DNA of 64,000 bases from Sphingobacterium endophyticum. GTDB taxonomy: Bacteria; Bacteroidota; Bacteroidia; Sphingobacteriales; Sphingobacteriaceae. How positions within the stretch are numbered: the stretch's first letter is position 1; the number at the start of each line of letters is the position of its first letter. The notes beneath the pieces are model-generated. The model was not told the origin of the DNA. It searched no databases and was given only the letters and a program-made list of their open reading frames with translations. The stretch spans positions 613,563 through 677,562 of the forward strand of contig NZ_ML771899.1 in assembly GCF_009733535.1 (NCBI RefSeq). Direction: 5' to 3'. Made by a program: the position numbers and the translations under genes. Shown here piece by piece: positions 24,838 to 33,421 of this stretch.

Positions 24838-26091
24838 CTAAGAAAGTTCTTCCCATAATGCAGATATATGCAAAATTGTTAAAACTGCCTTTTGCATATC
24901 TTGAATGGAAACCCATTCTTGCTTACCGTGGAATGCATGACCCCCAGCAAATATATTTGGACATGGTAATCCCATAAACGATAACCTGGAACCATCTGTT
25001 CCCCCTCGAATACTTCTTTTTTCTACTTTCATCCCCGCACGCTCAATACCCATCATTGCTATTTCTACTACCTTAGAATGATGATCCAATATCTCCTTCA
25101 TATTGCGATATTGCTCCGTAACCTCAAATGTATAGGATGCTCCAGGGTATTTCGAAAGGACTGTTCTGACAATATTTTCAAGCTCCGCCTCATGTTCTGC
25201 CAGTTTTTTCGTGTCATGATCTCTGATTATGAAACTTATGCTCGCTTCTTCAACTGAACCTTCAATATTTGTGGGGTGAACAAAACCTTCCTTTGCATAC
25301 GTTGTCTCAGGAGATAATCTTTCCTTAGGCAAATGATCGATAATTGCTGATGCTACTTTAATAGCATTGACCATTTTACCCTTGGCATAACCCGGATGAA
25401 TAGAAATACCATCTATTTTAACCTTTACACCATCCGCAGAAAATGTTTCATCTTCAATCGTTCCTGCTCTCTCTCCATCCATCGTATATGCATATTCCGC
25501 ACTTAGTTTCTTAAGGTCAACATGGTCGACACCACGGCCTATTTCTTCGTCAGGAGTGAACAAAATTTTTATTTCACCATGTTTTATTTCTGGATTCAGC
25601 ATAAGAATCCGAGCTGCATCCATAATCTCTGCAACTCCTGCCTTATCATCTGCTCCTAACAAGGTCTTCCCACTTGCTGTGATAATATCATTACCAAATT
25701 GCTCCTTTAAATCTGGATGATCCGTAAGACGAATAATAATTTTTTCATCATCAGGCAAAACAAGGTCCTGGCCTTGATAATTTTGATGAATTAAAGGCTT
25801 TACATCTGTTCCTGAAGAATCCGGTGAGGTGTCAACATGTGAACAAAAACAAATGACAGGAACATCCTTTTCTGTATTGGATGGAATTGTGGCATAGACA
25901 TATCCTAAATCATCTAAATGCGCATCTTTTATTCCAATTGCCTGTAATTCCGCTACTAGAACCTTGCTTAAATCTTTCTGCTTTTCAGTCGAAGGGACTG
26001 TACTTGACTCTACATCAGATTGTGTGTCAATCTGAACATATTTTATAAAATTCTCAGCTACCTGAAAATTTTGAATATCATTAATCTCCAT
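24838..26091 (-). CDS. pepT: peptidase T (tripeptide aminopeptidase)
   Basis: 417 residues, as expected for M20B PepT. Metal ligands are visible in CFCSHVDTSPDSSGTDVKP (His and Asp), LLGADDKAGVAEIMDA (bridging Asp), TPDEEIGRGVDHVD (catalytic Glu pair), and GGHAFHGKQEWV (last His). GGTDGSRLSFMGLPCPN is the conserved segment near the C-terminus. It removes the N-terminal residue from tripeptides in the cytoplasm using two zinc ions. A DUF4197 lipoprotein lies 63 bp upstream on the same strand. Confidence 0.97.
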   Translation of the reverse strand: MEINDIQNFQVAENFIKYVQIDTQSDVESSTVPSTEKQKDLSKVLVAELQAIGIKDAHLDDLGYVYATIPSNTEKDVPVICFCSHVDTSPDSSGTDVKPLIHQNYQGQDLVLPDDEKIIIRLTDHPDLKEQFGNDIITASGKTLLGADDKAGVAEIMDAARILMLNPEIKHGEIKILFTPDEEIGRGVDHVDLKKLSAEYAYTMDGERAGTIEDETFSADGVKVKIDGISIHPGYAKGKMVNAIKVASAIIDHLPKERLSPETTYAKEGFVHPTNIEGSVEEASISFIIRDHDTKKLAEHEAELENIVRTVLSKYPGASYTFEVTEQYRNMKEILDHHSKVVEIAMMGIERAGMKVEKRSIRGGTDGSRLSFMGLPCPNIFAGGHAFHGKQEWVSIQDMQKAVLTILHISALWEELS

Positions 26092-26154
26092 AGAAACAAA
26101 ACTACAAATTAATTAACCTCAATACATCGTTTGAATGCCTTTTATTCATCTACC

Positions 26155-26928
26155 TTATTGTTTATCTGCCCAACCAAAGACTTTTTCAAGAATACCTGAG
26201 CTTCTCGCCCCGCCAATATTCTTTCGGATCTTAAGTTCTTGATCTGCAACTTTTACAAACAAACCATCTATCGCTTTCTGCGTTACATAAGCCGTTAGAT
26301 TGGTTTCAATCTTGTTGCTTAGTGGTAATTTATTATAGGCTGATGTCAGTTGGTTCCAATAGGTGGTTACATTATTTTGTCCCATCGCAGTCTGTATGAT
26401 TGGGCTGAATTTGATGGTCAACTCGGAGGAGGTGGTTTTTTTAAAGTAGTTAGTTGCTGCATCCTGTTGCCCGCTTAATAAAATGCTAAAAGCATCGTTG
26501 ACGGTCATTTTTGATAAAGAATTCACAAACACTCCGGAGGCCTCTTTAACCGCCGATTCTGCCGCATGATTCATGCTCGCAATAAATTGATCGCATAATT
26601 TATTCATCCCCACAGCACGTAATGCCGACTCAACTTTTCTAGCCTCTTCAGGCATTAGAATCTTAACAGCTGCATCTCCTAAAAAACCATTCTTAATCGA
26701 TAAGGTCTTGATACTTTCTTGAAGACCATTATTCAGCGCTTGTTTTACCCCTGTTGTTGCCTCGGTTTGTGTAATTGTGCCAGGATTGGAATTGCTCGGA
26801 GTACTGCTTGTTGATCCGGTTCCCTGTGGAGGTAAGGTTATGCCTCCTTGATTTAAAGCATCGCAACTTGTTAATAATAATGCTGCGCTAATTAGCCCAA
26901 ATATTTGAATGTTTTTCAGTTGTTTCAT
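26155..26928 (-). CDS. DUF4197 lipoprotein
   Basis: 257 residues. The signal peptide ends in the lipobox LLTSC (Cys about 23), followed by a Ser/Pro/Thr-rich linker and a helical DUF4197 domain (about 60-257). Family marks are TGVKQALNNGLQESIKTLS, DAAVKILMPEEARKVESALR and the ending GILEKVFGWADKQ. The role is unknown; members are predicted periplasm-facing lipoproteins. It sits upstream of pepT in the same direction. Confidence 0.85.
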   Translation of the reverse strand: MKQLKNIQIFGLISAALLLTSCDALNQGGITLPPQGTGSTSSTPSNSNPGTITQTEATTGVKQALNNGLQESIKTLSIKNGFLGDAAVKILMPEEARKVESALRAVGMNKLCDQFIASMNHAAESAVKEASGVFVNSLSKMTVNDAFSILLSGQQDAATNYFKKTTSSELTIKFSPIIQTAMGQNNVTTYWNQLTSAYNKLPLSNKIETNLTAYVTQKAIDGLFVKVADQELKIRKNIGGARSSGILEKVFGWADKQ

Positions 26929-26997
26929 TGCTCAAAATTAAGGTTTTTAATAGATATAAAATTAAATGTTTGAACATCGCATAGCCTAAAAATAACA

Positions 26998-27027
26998 ATG
27001 CCTCAAAATTGTTTTTTTTTGAGGCAT
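26998..27027 (-). terminator. terminator for the EEP/GDPD/NAGPA operon
   Basis: ATGCCTCAAAA (26998-27008) and TTTTGAGGCAT (27017-27027) form an 11-bp stem. On the minus strand the hairpin lies 19 bp after the EEP stop and is followed by TGTTATTTTT. Confidence 0.75.
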
Positions 27028-27046
27028 CATATTTTTTAAGATTGAG

Positions 27047-27883
27047 TTATTTCCAGTTTAACTCTGTATATACCGGGAAATGATCAGATGGAAACTTTCC
27101 TTTATAAGTGTCAGTCAAAATTCCATATTTATGAACCTTAAAGGGTTTTGTAATAAAAATATGATCTATTCGTCCTTTATCACGAATTGATTTTCCCCAA
27201 CTATTAAAACTTGAGTTAGGTTCATATACAATTTTCGCTAAATCATACACATCTTGTACGACACCACTTTTTGCCAAGGTAAAATAAGCTTCATTTTTCT
27301 CATCAATATTAAAATCTCCTGTCAGAATCAATGGAAGATCTTTTGCAAATTCTTTTGCTTTGGCTAAAATTAATTTTGCACTCTCTCTTCTTGCTTCAAT
27401 TCCAACATGGTCAAAGTGTGTGTTCATAAAAATGAACTTCTTACCGTTGGATTTATCCTTAAAAATTCCCCATGTGCAGATTCTTGGCAATGCCGCATCC
27501 CAACCTTTATTAGGTTTTTCCGTGTCAGTTGCAGATAACCAAAAGGTTCCACTTTTGCCAACCTCAAAACGATCTGTATTATAGAAAATTGCCGAATGTT
27601 CGCCTTTATCTGCTCCGTCATCTCTACCTACACCAATATATTTGAAGTTGGGTAAATTGCTAGACATGTCATTTAACTGGTCTTTAAAGGCTTCTTGAAC
27701 TCCAAAAATTTCAAACTCATGAAATTTAATTAAATCCGTCAAGTAGCTTTTACGGTCATCCCACATATTTCCAGTATCCACATTGTTTTTCTGACGAATG
27801 TTAAAGGTTGCAACATTCATCTGTTGGGCATAAGTAAACCCCATGCTCAATAATAGGCTTAAGCTGATTAAGAATTTCTTCAT
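27047..27883 (-). CDS. secreted endonuclease/exonuclease/phosphatase (EEP) family hydrolase
   Basis: 278 residues with a signal peptide (cleavage near FTYAQ, about residue 20). EEP catalytic marks are FNIRQ, FGVQEAF (metal-binding Glu), LTGDFNIDEKNEAYF (Asp/Asn), and SDHFPVYTELNW (terminal Asp-His). Substrates in this superfamily include nucleic acids, inositol phosphates and sphingomyelin-like lipids. It follows a glycerophosphodiester phosphodiesterase by 1 bp, which favours a phosphodiester or phospholipid substrate. Localisation should be periplasmic or extracellular. Confidence 0.88.
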   Translation of the reverse strand: MKKFLISLSLLLSMGFTYAQQMNVATFNIRQKNNVDTGNMWDDRKSYLTDLIKFHEFEIFGVQEAFKDQLNDMSSNLPNFKYIGVGRDDGADKGEHSAIFYNTDRFEVGKSGTFWLSATDTEKPNKGWDAALPRICTWGIFKDKSNGKKFIFMNTHFDHVGIEARRESAKLILAKAKEFAKDLPLILTGDFNIDEKNEAYFTLAKSGVVQDVYDLAKIVYEPNSSFNSWGKSIRDKGRIDHIFITKPFKVHKYGILTDTYKGKFPSDHFPVYTELNWK

Positions 27884-27884
27884 T

Positions 27885-28646
27885 TTATTTGTTCAATATA
27901 GTTTTTAAAAGTTCAGGCTCATCAGTTGTAATAAAGTCGATTTTTTGGTCGATTAAGAATTTCATATCCTCTTCTTTATTCACAGTCCATGCATTTGTTT
28001 TTAATTTCAATGCTTTAAATTCCTTGATCAGGTTAGGGTTTTTCTGAAAAATAGTATAATGATAATCTACACCAGTTAATTTTGCCGCTTTTACCTCTGC
28101 AGGTGATTTATCGCCATTTAGATAGTGTATCTTTGTTTTCTTATTTAATTCCCTGAATTTCAAGCATGCATCCCAATCGAATGCTATGAATTCAACCATG
28201 GATTCTGCTTTTAACTTTTTAACAATGGCTAAGGAATGTTCAACACTTTTCATGGTCCTTTCCTTACCTAACTTACTCGTTTTTAGTTCGAAAATTAATT
28301 TGGTTCCTTTTTGTTGCAATCCTCTTTTTAAATATTCCTCTACAGTCGGAATGGACTCGCCATTATCGTGTTTCTTAGCTAATAATTCCTGATAGGTGAG
28401 GTCTTCAACCTCCAAACCATGAAAATCTCGGTCATGATTAACAACCAAAATATCATCTTTAGTTAAATAAACATCAAATTCACTCCCCCAACATCCCTCT
28501 TCAATCGCATGATCTAAAGAGGCAATTGAGTTCTGAGGAACTTTTGTGTTTTTCCAAGCACCACGGTGCGCAATTATGGATGTTTGAGCAAATAATCCAG
28601 CATGGAATACAATTGTCATAGCTAGTAATAATACCTGTCTTTTCAT
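27885..28646 (-). CDS. secreted glycerophosphodiester phosphodiesterase
   Basis: 253 residues with a signal peptide (about 20 residues, ending HAGLFAQ). GDPD catalytic marks are IIAHRGAWKNTKVPQNS (His-Arg), EFDVYLTKDDILVVNHD (metal-binding Glu/Asp and catalytic His) and LIFELKTSK. It would split glycerophosphodiesters into glycerol 3-phosphate and an alcohol. Strict cotranscription with NAGPA-like and EEP genes points to an extracytoplasmic phosphodiester-scavenging module. Confidence 0.92.
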   Translation of the reverse strand: MKRQVLLLAMTIVFHAGLFAQTSIIAHRGAWKNTKVPQNSIASLDHAIEEGCWGSEFDVYLTKDDILVVNHDRDFHGLEVEDLTYQELLAKKHDNGESIPTVEEYLKRGLQQKGTKLIFELKTSKLGKERTMKSVEHSLAIVKKLKAESMVEFIAFDWDACLKFRELNKKTKIHYLNGDKSPAEVKAAKLTGVDYHYTIFQKNPNLIKEFKALKLKTNAWTVNKEEDMKFLIDQKIDFITTDEPELLKTILNK

Positions 28647-28662
28647 TGTTTTAATTACTTAT

Positions 28663-29535
28663 TCATTTTAAATATATAATATTTGCCACAGAACGTTGCC
28701 CTTCGTGGTCAAATTTCTTATTATCCGATGGGTAATTAACAACCCCGTTTTCAGTCGCATTACGTATATAAAGTGTACTACTACCGCCGCCATCTAAGTT
28801 CATGGCATCTTTTGCCCCCAACCATTTCATTACTTTACTTAATTCCGTCAGATTCATTCCATTCGCTTGATTACTTCTGCCATCGATAAGTATGAAAATT
28901 AATTTCTTCTTTTGAGTAATTCCAACTGCTGTTCTTGGGTGGCGGTTGTCATTAAAGGGGTTTGTTTTTAAATGAACATAGGTTCCAGCCTCTAATAATA
29001 ATGGACCCGCAACCATAACGGATTCCGCAGAGGATTCCTCAACCGTTATTTTATTCGTCTGTTCTATTGTAATTCGATCTTTATGAATACTGAATACCGC
29101 ATTCGCACGCTCATTCGGCTTAACATCTTTTGGTTTATTGATAATTTTTCCATCAACCTTAAGATAATCAACGGAACCTCCATTTTTCATGTCAAAAAAA
29201 GAGGCATTTATTGCAACTATTGCATCTTCTTCCTTAGCAAATTCTGATGTATTCTTTAAGGTCGATGGTTCAGCTGCAATATGAATGTTTTTATTATTCT
29301 TATTTAGGTCTATTTCAACCCAATTGATTTCTTGAACTGAATTGAACAGCTTGTTAAAATGTCCTTGATTCCAAACAACTCCTTTCCTAATCTCTTTCTT
29401 TGCCCATTTCGCTTTTACTATTTGAAGGGAATCCTGGTCTTGAGAATAGACCATAAATGGAAGGTACAAAAGTAAATAGGTGCTAATTTGAATTAGTCTT
29501 TTAAAGGTCATTCGAGACATATCTTTTGGTAACAT
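28663..29535 (-). CDS. phosphodiester glycosidase (NAGPA-domain) protein
   Basis: 290 residues. A signal sequence (about 33 residues, ending PFMVYSQ) is followed by the NAGPA domain. Marks are AINASFFDMKNGGSVDYLK, HPRTAVGITQKKKLIFILID, and MNLDGGGSSTLYIRN. The prototype is the mammalian uncovering enzyme, which removes GlcNAc from GlcNAc-phospho-mannose; bacterial relatives cleave sugar-phosphodiester links. It lies 16 bp before the GDPD gene. ATG codons at 29520 and 29511 are alternative starts. Confidence 0.9.
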   Translation of the reverse strand: MLPKDMSRMTFKRLIQISTYLLLYLPFMVYSQDQDSLQIVKAKWAKKEIRKGVVWNQGHFNKLFNSVQEINWVEIDLNKNNKNIHIAAEPSTLKNTSEFAKEEDAIVAINASFFDMKNGGSVDYLKVDGKIINKPKDVKPNERANAVFSIHKDRITIEQTNKITVEESSAESVMVAGPLLLEAGTYVHLKTNPFNDNRHPRTAVGITQKKKLIFILIDGRSNQANGMNLTELSKVMKWLGAKDAMNLDGGGSSTLYIRNATENGVVNYPSDNKKFDHEGQRSVANIIYLK

Positions 29536-29575
29536 GTCTCGAATTTACCCATTTAATATTAAGAAATTATTAAAG

Positions 29576-30244
29576 TTATGATGCTCCGTTCCATTCGCTA
29601 TAAAATTGTTGCAGAAAGCTGGCCATGAATTCATGCCTTCCTTCAGCAATTTTTTTAGCGGTTTTGGTATTCATTCTATCCTTTAATAACAATAGTTTTT
29701 CATAAAAATGATTAATCGTAGGTGCGGTCGTGTTTTTGTATGCTTCCTTACTTTGGTTTTCCAGTACCGGTAAATCAGGATTATATATTTCTCTATTTTT
29801 GAATCCTCCATAGTTAAAAGCCCGCGCAATTCCGATTGCTCCGATAGCATCTAGTCTATCTGCATCTTGAACAACTTCCAATTCTTTAGAATGAAAATTA
29901 ACGGTTCCTAAAGATGCTTTATAGGACATATTCAATATTATATTTTGAACATGTTCAACCACAGCTGCCTCTACTCCGATTCCGTTCAGGAATTCCCCCG
30001 CCACTCGAGGGCCAATCGTTTCATCTCCATCGTGAAATTTGCTGTCTGCGATATCATGCAATAAAGCCGTGAGTTCACAGACTAACCTATCTGCATTCTC
30101 CTCTTGCAGTATCAATTTCGTGTTGTTCCATACCCGTAAAATATGCCACCAATCATGACCCGATTCCGCGCCTTTTAACTTTTCTTCAACAAATTCAGCA
30201 GTCTTTCTAATGAAATCCTCTTCTTTATTTTTCTTTTGACCCAT
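29576..30244 (-). CDS. HD-domain phosphohydrolase (YedJ/YpgQ-like)
   Basis: 222 residues from ATG 30244; this start overlaps the end of the methyltransferase gene by 20 bp. Earlier in-frame ATGs exist up to 30298 but would deepen that overlap. Metal ligands are GHDWWHILRVWNN (His), LTALLHDIADSKFHDGDE (the His-Asp pair) and VQDADRLDAIGAIGIARAF (final Asp). HD hydrolases of this group act on phosphate esters, often nucleotides. The substrate is unknown. It is probably cotranscribed with the upstream methyltransferase gene. Confidence 0.88.
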   Translation of the reverse strand: MGQKKNKEEDFIRKTAEFVEEKLKGAESGHDWWHILRVWNNTKLILQEENADRLVCELTALLHDIADSKFHDGDETIGPRVAGEFLNGIGVEAAVVEHVQNIILNMSYKASLGTVNFHSKELEVVQDADRLDAIGAIGIARAFNYGGFKNREIYNPDLPVLENQSKEAYKNTTAPTINHFYEKLLLLKDRMNTKTAKKIAEGRHEFMASFLQQFYSEWNGAS

Positions 30245-31388
30245 CGTATAGCTCATATTGCAATAATCTACAGTCAAGTTTCCCATTGAAAAATTCAAAC
30301 CTTCTTGAGGCTTTGAGACCTATTTTCTTCGCTAGGTCAGGGTTCCCTGTGAAAATATAACCACGATATCCCTTACAGTTTTTCTTCATGAAATCACCAA
30401 TCCTTGCATAAGTGGCCTCTAATTTACTATGAACGCCTAATCTCTCCCCATACTCCGGGTTGAACATAATAACACCATCTTCATTTGGTATCGTAGTGTC
30501 CGCAAAATCACAGGTTTCAAATTCAATTAAATGTTCAACACCTGCTGTTCGAGCGTTTAACCTCGAAATCTCAATCGCTTCTGAGGATATATCCGAGGCA
30601 ATTATAGAAGGCAAGTTGGTCTTATCTGTAATATCTTTTAGTATTCTTCTTTCTTCAAAAAATACTTCTTCGTTATATCCAATAAAATGCATGAACGAAT
30701 AGTTCATCCTTTGTAATCCAGGTTTACGATTTTGCGCCATCAAAGCAGCTTCGATAGCTAATGTCCCTGAACCGCACATCGGATTGACAAATGGACTTTT
30801 GCCATCCCATTGGGTCGCCATAATCGTTGCTGTAGCCAAAGCTTCCAACATGGGGGCTTTCCCAGGATGTTTTCTATAGCCATGTTTTGCCAAGGTCTCT
30901 CCTGAAGTGTCTAAAAAGATTTCTGCACGATCTTCCATCCAGTGTAAGTGGATAACTGCCCTGTTTAAATCTGGACCAGAATTCGGACGAAGGCCTTTTT
31001 TGTCTTTAATACGATCTACAATGGCGTCTTTTACCTTAACATTCGCAAATAATGGTGTAGTAATCGTTTCGTTGTGAACATTCGATGTTACTGTAAAATA
31101 TCCATCGATTGGAATTAAATCCTCCCATGCGATACCTAGCAAATGTTTATATAATTCATCCGCATTATTCGCCCTAAATGATTTTAATTCATATAATACT
31201 TGACTCGCTATTCTGAGGTTTAAATTTAATTTTATACACTCATTAACAGATGCTTGTAATTCTACACCTGTATTGAATGCCCGCTTGATGTCAAATCCCA
31301 ATTCGCGGACTTCCTGCTCCAAATAAGGGGACAACCTTCGGTTGCATGTAACAATAACCTTATTCTTTTTGTTGAAAACTTCTGCCAT
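30225..31388 (-). CDS. THUMP-domain RNA methyltransferase (RlmL N-terminal/YpsC type)
   Basis: 387 residues. A ferredoxin-like and THUMP domain occupies about 1-155 (VTCNRRLSPYLEQEVRELG; FTVTSNVHNETITTPLFANV). The UPF0020 Rossmann methyltransferase domain follows, with FVNPMCGSGTLAIEAALMAQ as SAM-binding motif I. The catalytic motif IV reads FNPEYGERLG in place of the usual NPPYGERL. It most likely makes N2-methylguanosine in rRNA. Its 3' end overlaps the HD gene. The NPEY change is a single substitution whose effect is unclear. Confidence 0.9.
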   Translation of the reverse strand: MAEVFNKKNKVIVTCNRRLSPYLEQEVRELGFDIKRAFNTGVELQASVNECIKLNLNLRIASQVLYELKSFRANNADELYKHLLGIAWEDLIPIDGYFTVTSNVHNETITTPLFANVKVKDAIVDRIKDKKGLRPNSGPDLNRAVIHLHWMEDRAEIFLDTSGETLAKHGYRKHPGKAPMLEALATATIMATQWDGKSPFVNPMCGSGTLAIEAALMAQNRKPGLQRMNYSFMHFIGYNEEVFFEERRILKDITDKTNLPSIIASDISSEAIEISRLNARTAGVEHLIEFETCDFADTTIPNEDGVIMFNPEYGERLGVHSKLEATYARIGDFMKKNCKGYRGYIFTGNPDLAKKIGLKASRRFEFFNGKLDCRLLQYELYDGSKEK

Positions 31389-31453
31389 ATTTGTGCAAAG
31401 TTACTTATTCTCTTAGCAAAAAATGTTTAATTTTACGGTTTAATAGATAAGTT

Positions 31454-31828
31454 ATGGAAATAAGAGGAAAAGTACATGAGATAGGGGCAACGCAACAAGT
31501 AACCGAATCTTTCAAAAAGAGAGATTTAATCGTTGCCTATGCTGAAAACCCACAATTTGTAGAGTACATTCGTTTCGAGTCAACACAAGACCGCGTCAAC
31601 ATATTTGATAATTTGGCAGTAGGTGATGAAGTAGAAGTTTCTTTCAACCTACGTGGCAGACCATGGACTAATAAAGATGGAGTTACAACTTACTTTAATT
31701 CATTAGTGGCATGGAGAGTTACTAAATTGGCCAATACTGCCCAAGCTGCATCTACTCCCGGATATGCTGATATGCCTCCAGTAGATATTTCAGCAAATTC
31801 ATCGGATGATGATGATTTACCGTTCTAA
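31454..31828 (+). CDS. DUF3127 domain protein
   Basis: 124 residues. The core IRGKVHEIGATQQVTESFKK, EYIRFESTQDRVNIFDNL and VEVSFNLRGRPWTNKDG matches DUF3127, an OB-fold-like family common in Bacteroidota and related to single-stranded nucleic-acid binding proteins. The C-terminus is disordered and ends in acidic DDDDLPF, like the acidic tip of SSB proteins (DDDLPF). A role at single-stranded DNA or RNA, with the tail recruiting partners, is inference. It is monocistronic, followed by a bidirectional terminator. Confidence 0.9.
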   Translation: MEIRGKVHEIGATQQVTESFKKRDLIVAYAENPQFVEYIRFESTQDRVNIFDNLAVGDEVEVSFNLRGRPWTNKDGVTTYFNSLVAWRVTKLANTAQAASTPGYADMPPVDISANSSDDDDLPF

Positions 31829-31840
31829 TTAAAAATTATA

Positions 31841-31870
31841 AAAAAGGGCTCAACGAAGTGAGCCCTTTTT
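31841..31870. terminator. bidirectional terminator after DUF3127 gene
   Basis: AAAAAGGGCTCA and TGAGCCCTTTTT form a perfect 12-bp stem with a 6-nt loop between convergent genes. Confidence 0.9.
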
Positions 31871-31875
31871 ATTGC

Positions 31876-32364
31876 CTAATTTATCAGTTTACGATCTTTA
31901 TCATATAATCCTACCAATAGACTGTTCCCCTTCTCATCGATTTTAAGACCACCATACACCGCTTTTTCATAGCGATCTCCTGTGCCCTCCTCAAAAAAAT
32001 AAGACTCTGAACCTATATTCAAATTCCAATTATCTGGCCTAGTAAATTCAATCAATAATTCTCCTGAATTCAAAGGTAATCTGGTAGGCTGGTATCTTAT
32101 ACGATGCCCAACAGCATTTTTATCCATTCGCAAGACAACATAACCCCGCTTTGGAATACTATCTAATATAAGATTTTGACTTATTTCATAGGATAGTTGC
32201 ATATAATCACCCTGCATTAAAGACCTTGGGTCAACCGGCGCAAGTTTTAATAGCACCAACTCTCCAACTTTTAATATCTGCTCTTTTTGACTTATACTGT
32301 AATTGAAATAAATCAATAAACCAATTAAATTGACCGTTATAATTATTAGACTAAGCTTTTTCAT
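31876..32364 (-). CDS. GDYXXLXY-domain membrane protein
   Basis: 162 residues. One N-terminal membrane segment (about 4-24) leads to an extracytoplasmic domain with the defining LMQGDYMQLSYEIS near residue 57. The start overlaps the DUF4401 gene by 14 bp. GDYXXLXY proteins are encoded in many bacteria beside DUF2157 and DUF4401 membrane proteins, and the trio is thought to form a complex. The function is unknown. Confidence 0.88.
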   Translation of the reverse strand: MKKLSLIIITVNLIGLLIYFNYSISQKEQILKVGELVLLKLAPVDPRSLMQGDYMQLSYEISQNLILDSIPKRGYVVLRMDKNAVGHRIRYQPTRLPLNSGELLIEFTRPDNWNLNIGSESYFFEEGTGDRYEKAVYGGLKIDEKGNSLLVGLYDKDRKLIN

Positions 32365-33421
32365 GTTGTGTCGATTTTTTAAAAATCATGAGATAAAGTA
32401 TGATAAAGAATAAACCTGATGCCATCATAGAAATAGATTTATACAGCAAACTCAAATCTAGATCATAATAATATTGACCTATGAAATATATAAATCCAAG
32501 TATTCCTAATGCAAAACCAGTTTTATAGTTTACTTTAAAACTTATTAATAGTAATAATAAAGAACCAGAAATTGCTGGACTCATAGCGGTAAATCCTAAA
32601 CAGACTGTTACGATTAGAAAAATAAAAATCCGCTTGCCTAATTCATCACATTTAAACCTTTTTAGTAAACAATGGATAAGCCAGATGACGATTGCGATAT
32701 TAAATCCTGAACTGATCCAGTTGAAATGCCAATTTCCTTCCGATATTCTTGGGCTACTTATAAAATATAAACAAATCATATAGGAGAATACCAAGCCAGT
32801 CCTTATTGACATATACTGCTTGCCAGCTAACATGGATGATTTCATTAAACGCCCCTCTTTAAAGGTGTAATAAATGAATAATAAAACTATACAGATATAA
32901 ATGGCATGAATGAGATCGAATATTTCTAAATCAAATAAGACTGCTATGGATGATCCAAAAATGATCAATACCGATAAAAAGGAAAGGATATAACTTTTGC
33001 TGAGGAACAAGGTTATTATTCCAAATAAAATAAAAATGGAATGTGTTTGAAATGCATTACCTCCAGAAGCATAAAATCCCATAGAAAACAGTCCAAATCC
33101 CAATAAATATAAACAGACGGAAATACTGTCTAAAATGACCTTGTCAAATTTTTTATTGATCCAAATGGATGTGAAAAAGAAGGTCAGGGATAGAATGTAC
33201 ATAGCGGCCTCAGACCGATCCAATCTCGCTAAATATAAAAACACAACAAATGCCAATGTAGCAAGAAACCCTCCAAGGATGGATAATACCTTAATGGTCA
33301 TCGACTGTTGATTACGATCATGATTATATTGTTCCTCGAGTTTCTTTTGATCGATAGTAAATGATCGACCTATGTTTTCTTCGGCCCAATGTAAAACCTT
33401 GGGAAATCTGTTATTGTCCAT
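32351..33421 (-). CDS. DUF4401 multi-pass membrane protein
   Basis: 356 residues. A soluble N-terminus of about 45 residues is followed by about ten membrane segments with short charged loops, as in DUF4401 proteins. It overlaps the preceding DUF2157 gene by 11 bp and the following GDYXXLXY gene by 14 bp, implying tight coupling. Assignment rests on topology, length and neighbours. The C-terminus IFKKSTQHEKA is cytoplasmic by charge. Confidence 0.8.
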   Translation of the reverse strand: MDNNRFPKVLHWAEENIGRSFTIDQKKLEEQYNHDRNQQSMTIKVLSILGGFLATLAFVVFLYLARLDRSEAAMYILSLTFFFTSIWINKKFDKVILDSISVCLYLLGFGLFSMGFYASGGNAFQTHSIFILFGIITLFLSKSYILSFLSVLIIFGSSIAVLFDLEIFDLIHAIYICIVLLFIYYTFKEGRLMKSSMLAGKQYMSIRTGLVFSYMICLYFISSPRISEGNWHFNWISSGFNIAIVIWLIHCLLKRFKCDELGKRIFIFLIVTVCLGFTAMSPAISGSLLLLLISFKVNYKTGFALGILGFIYFIGQYYYDLDLSLLYKSISMMASGLFFIILYLMIFKKSTQHEKA

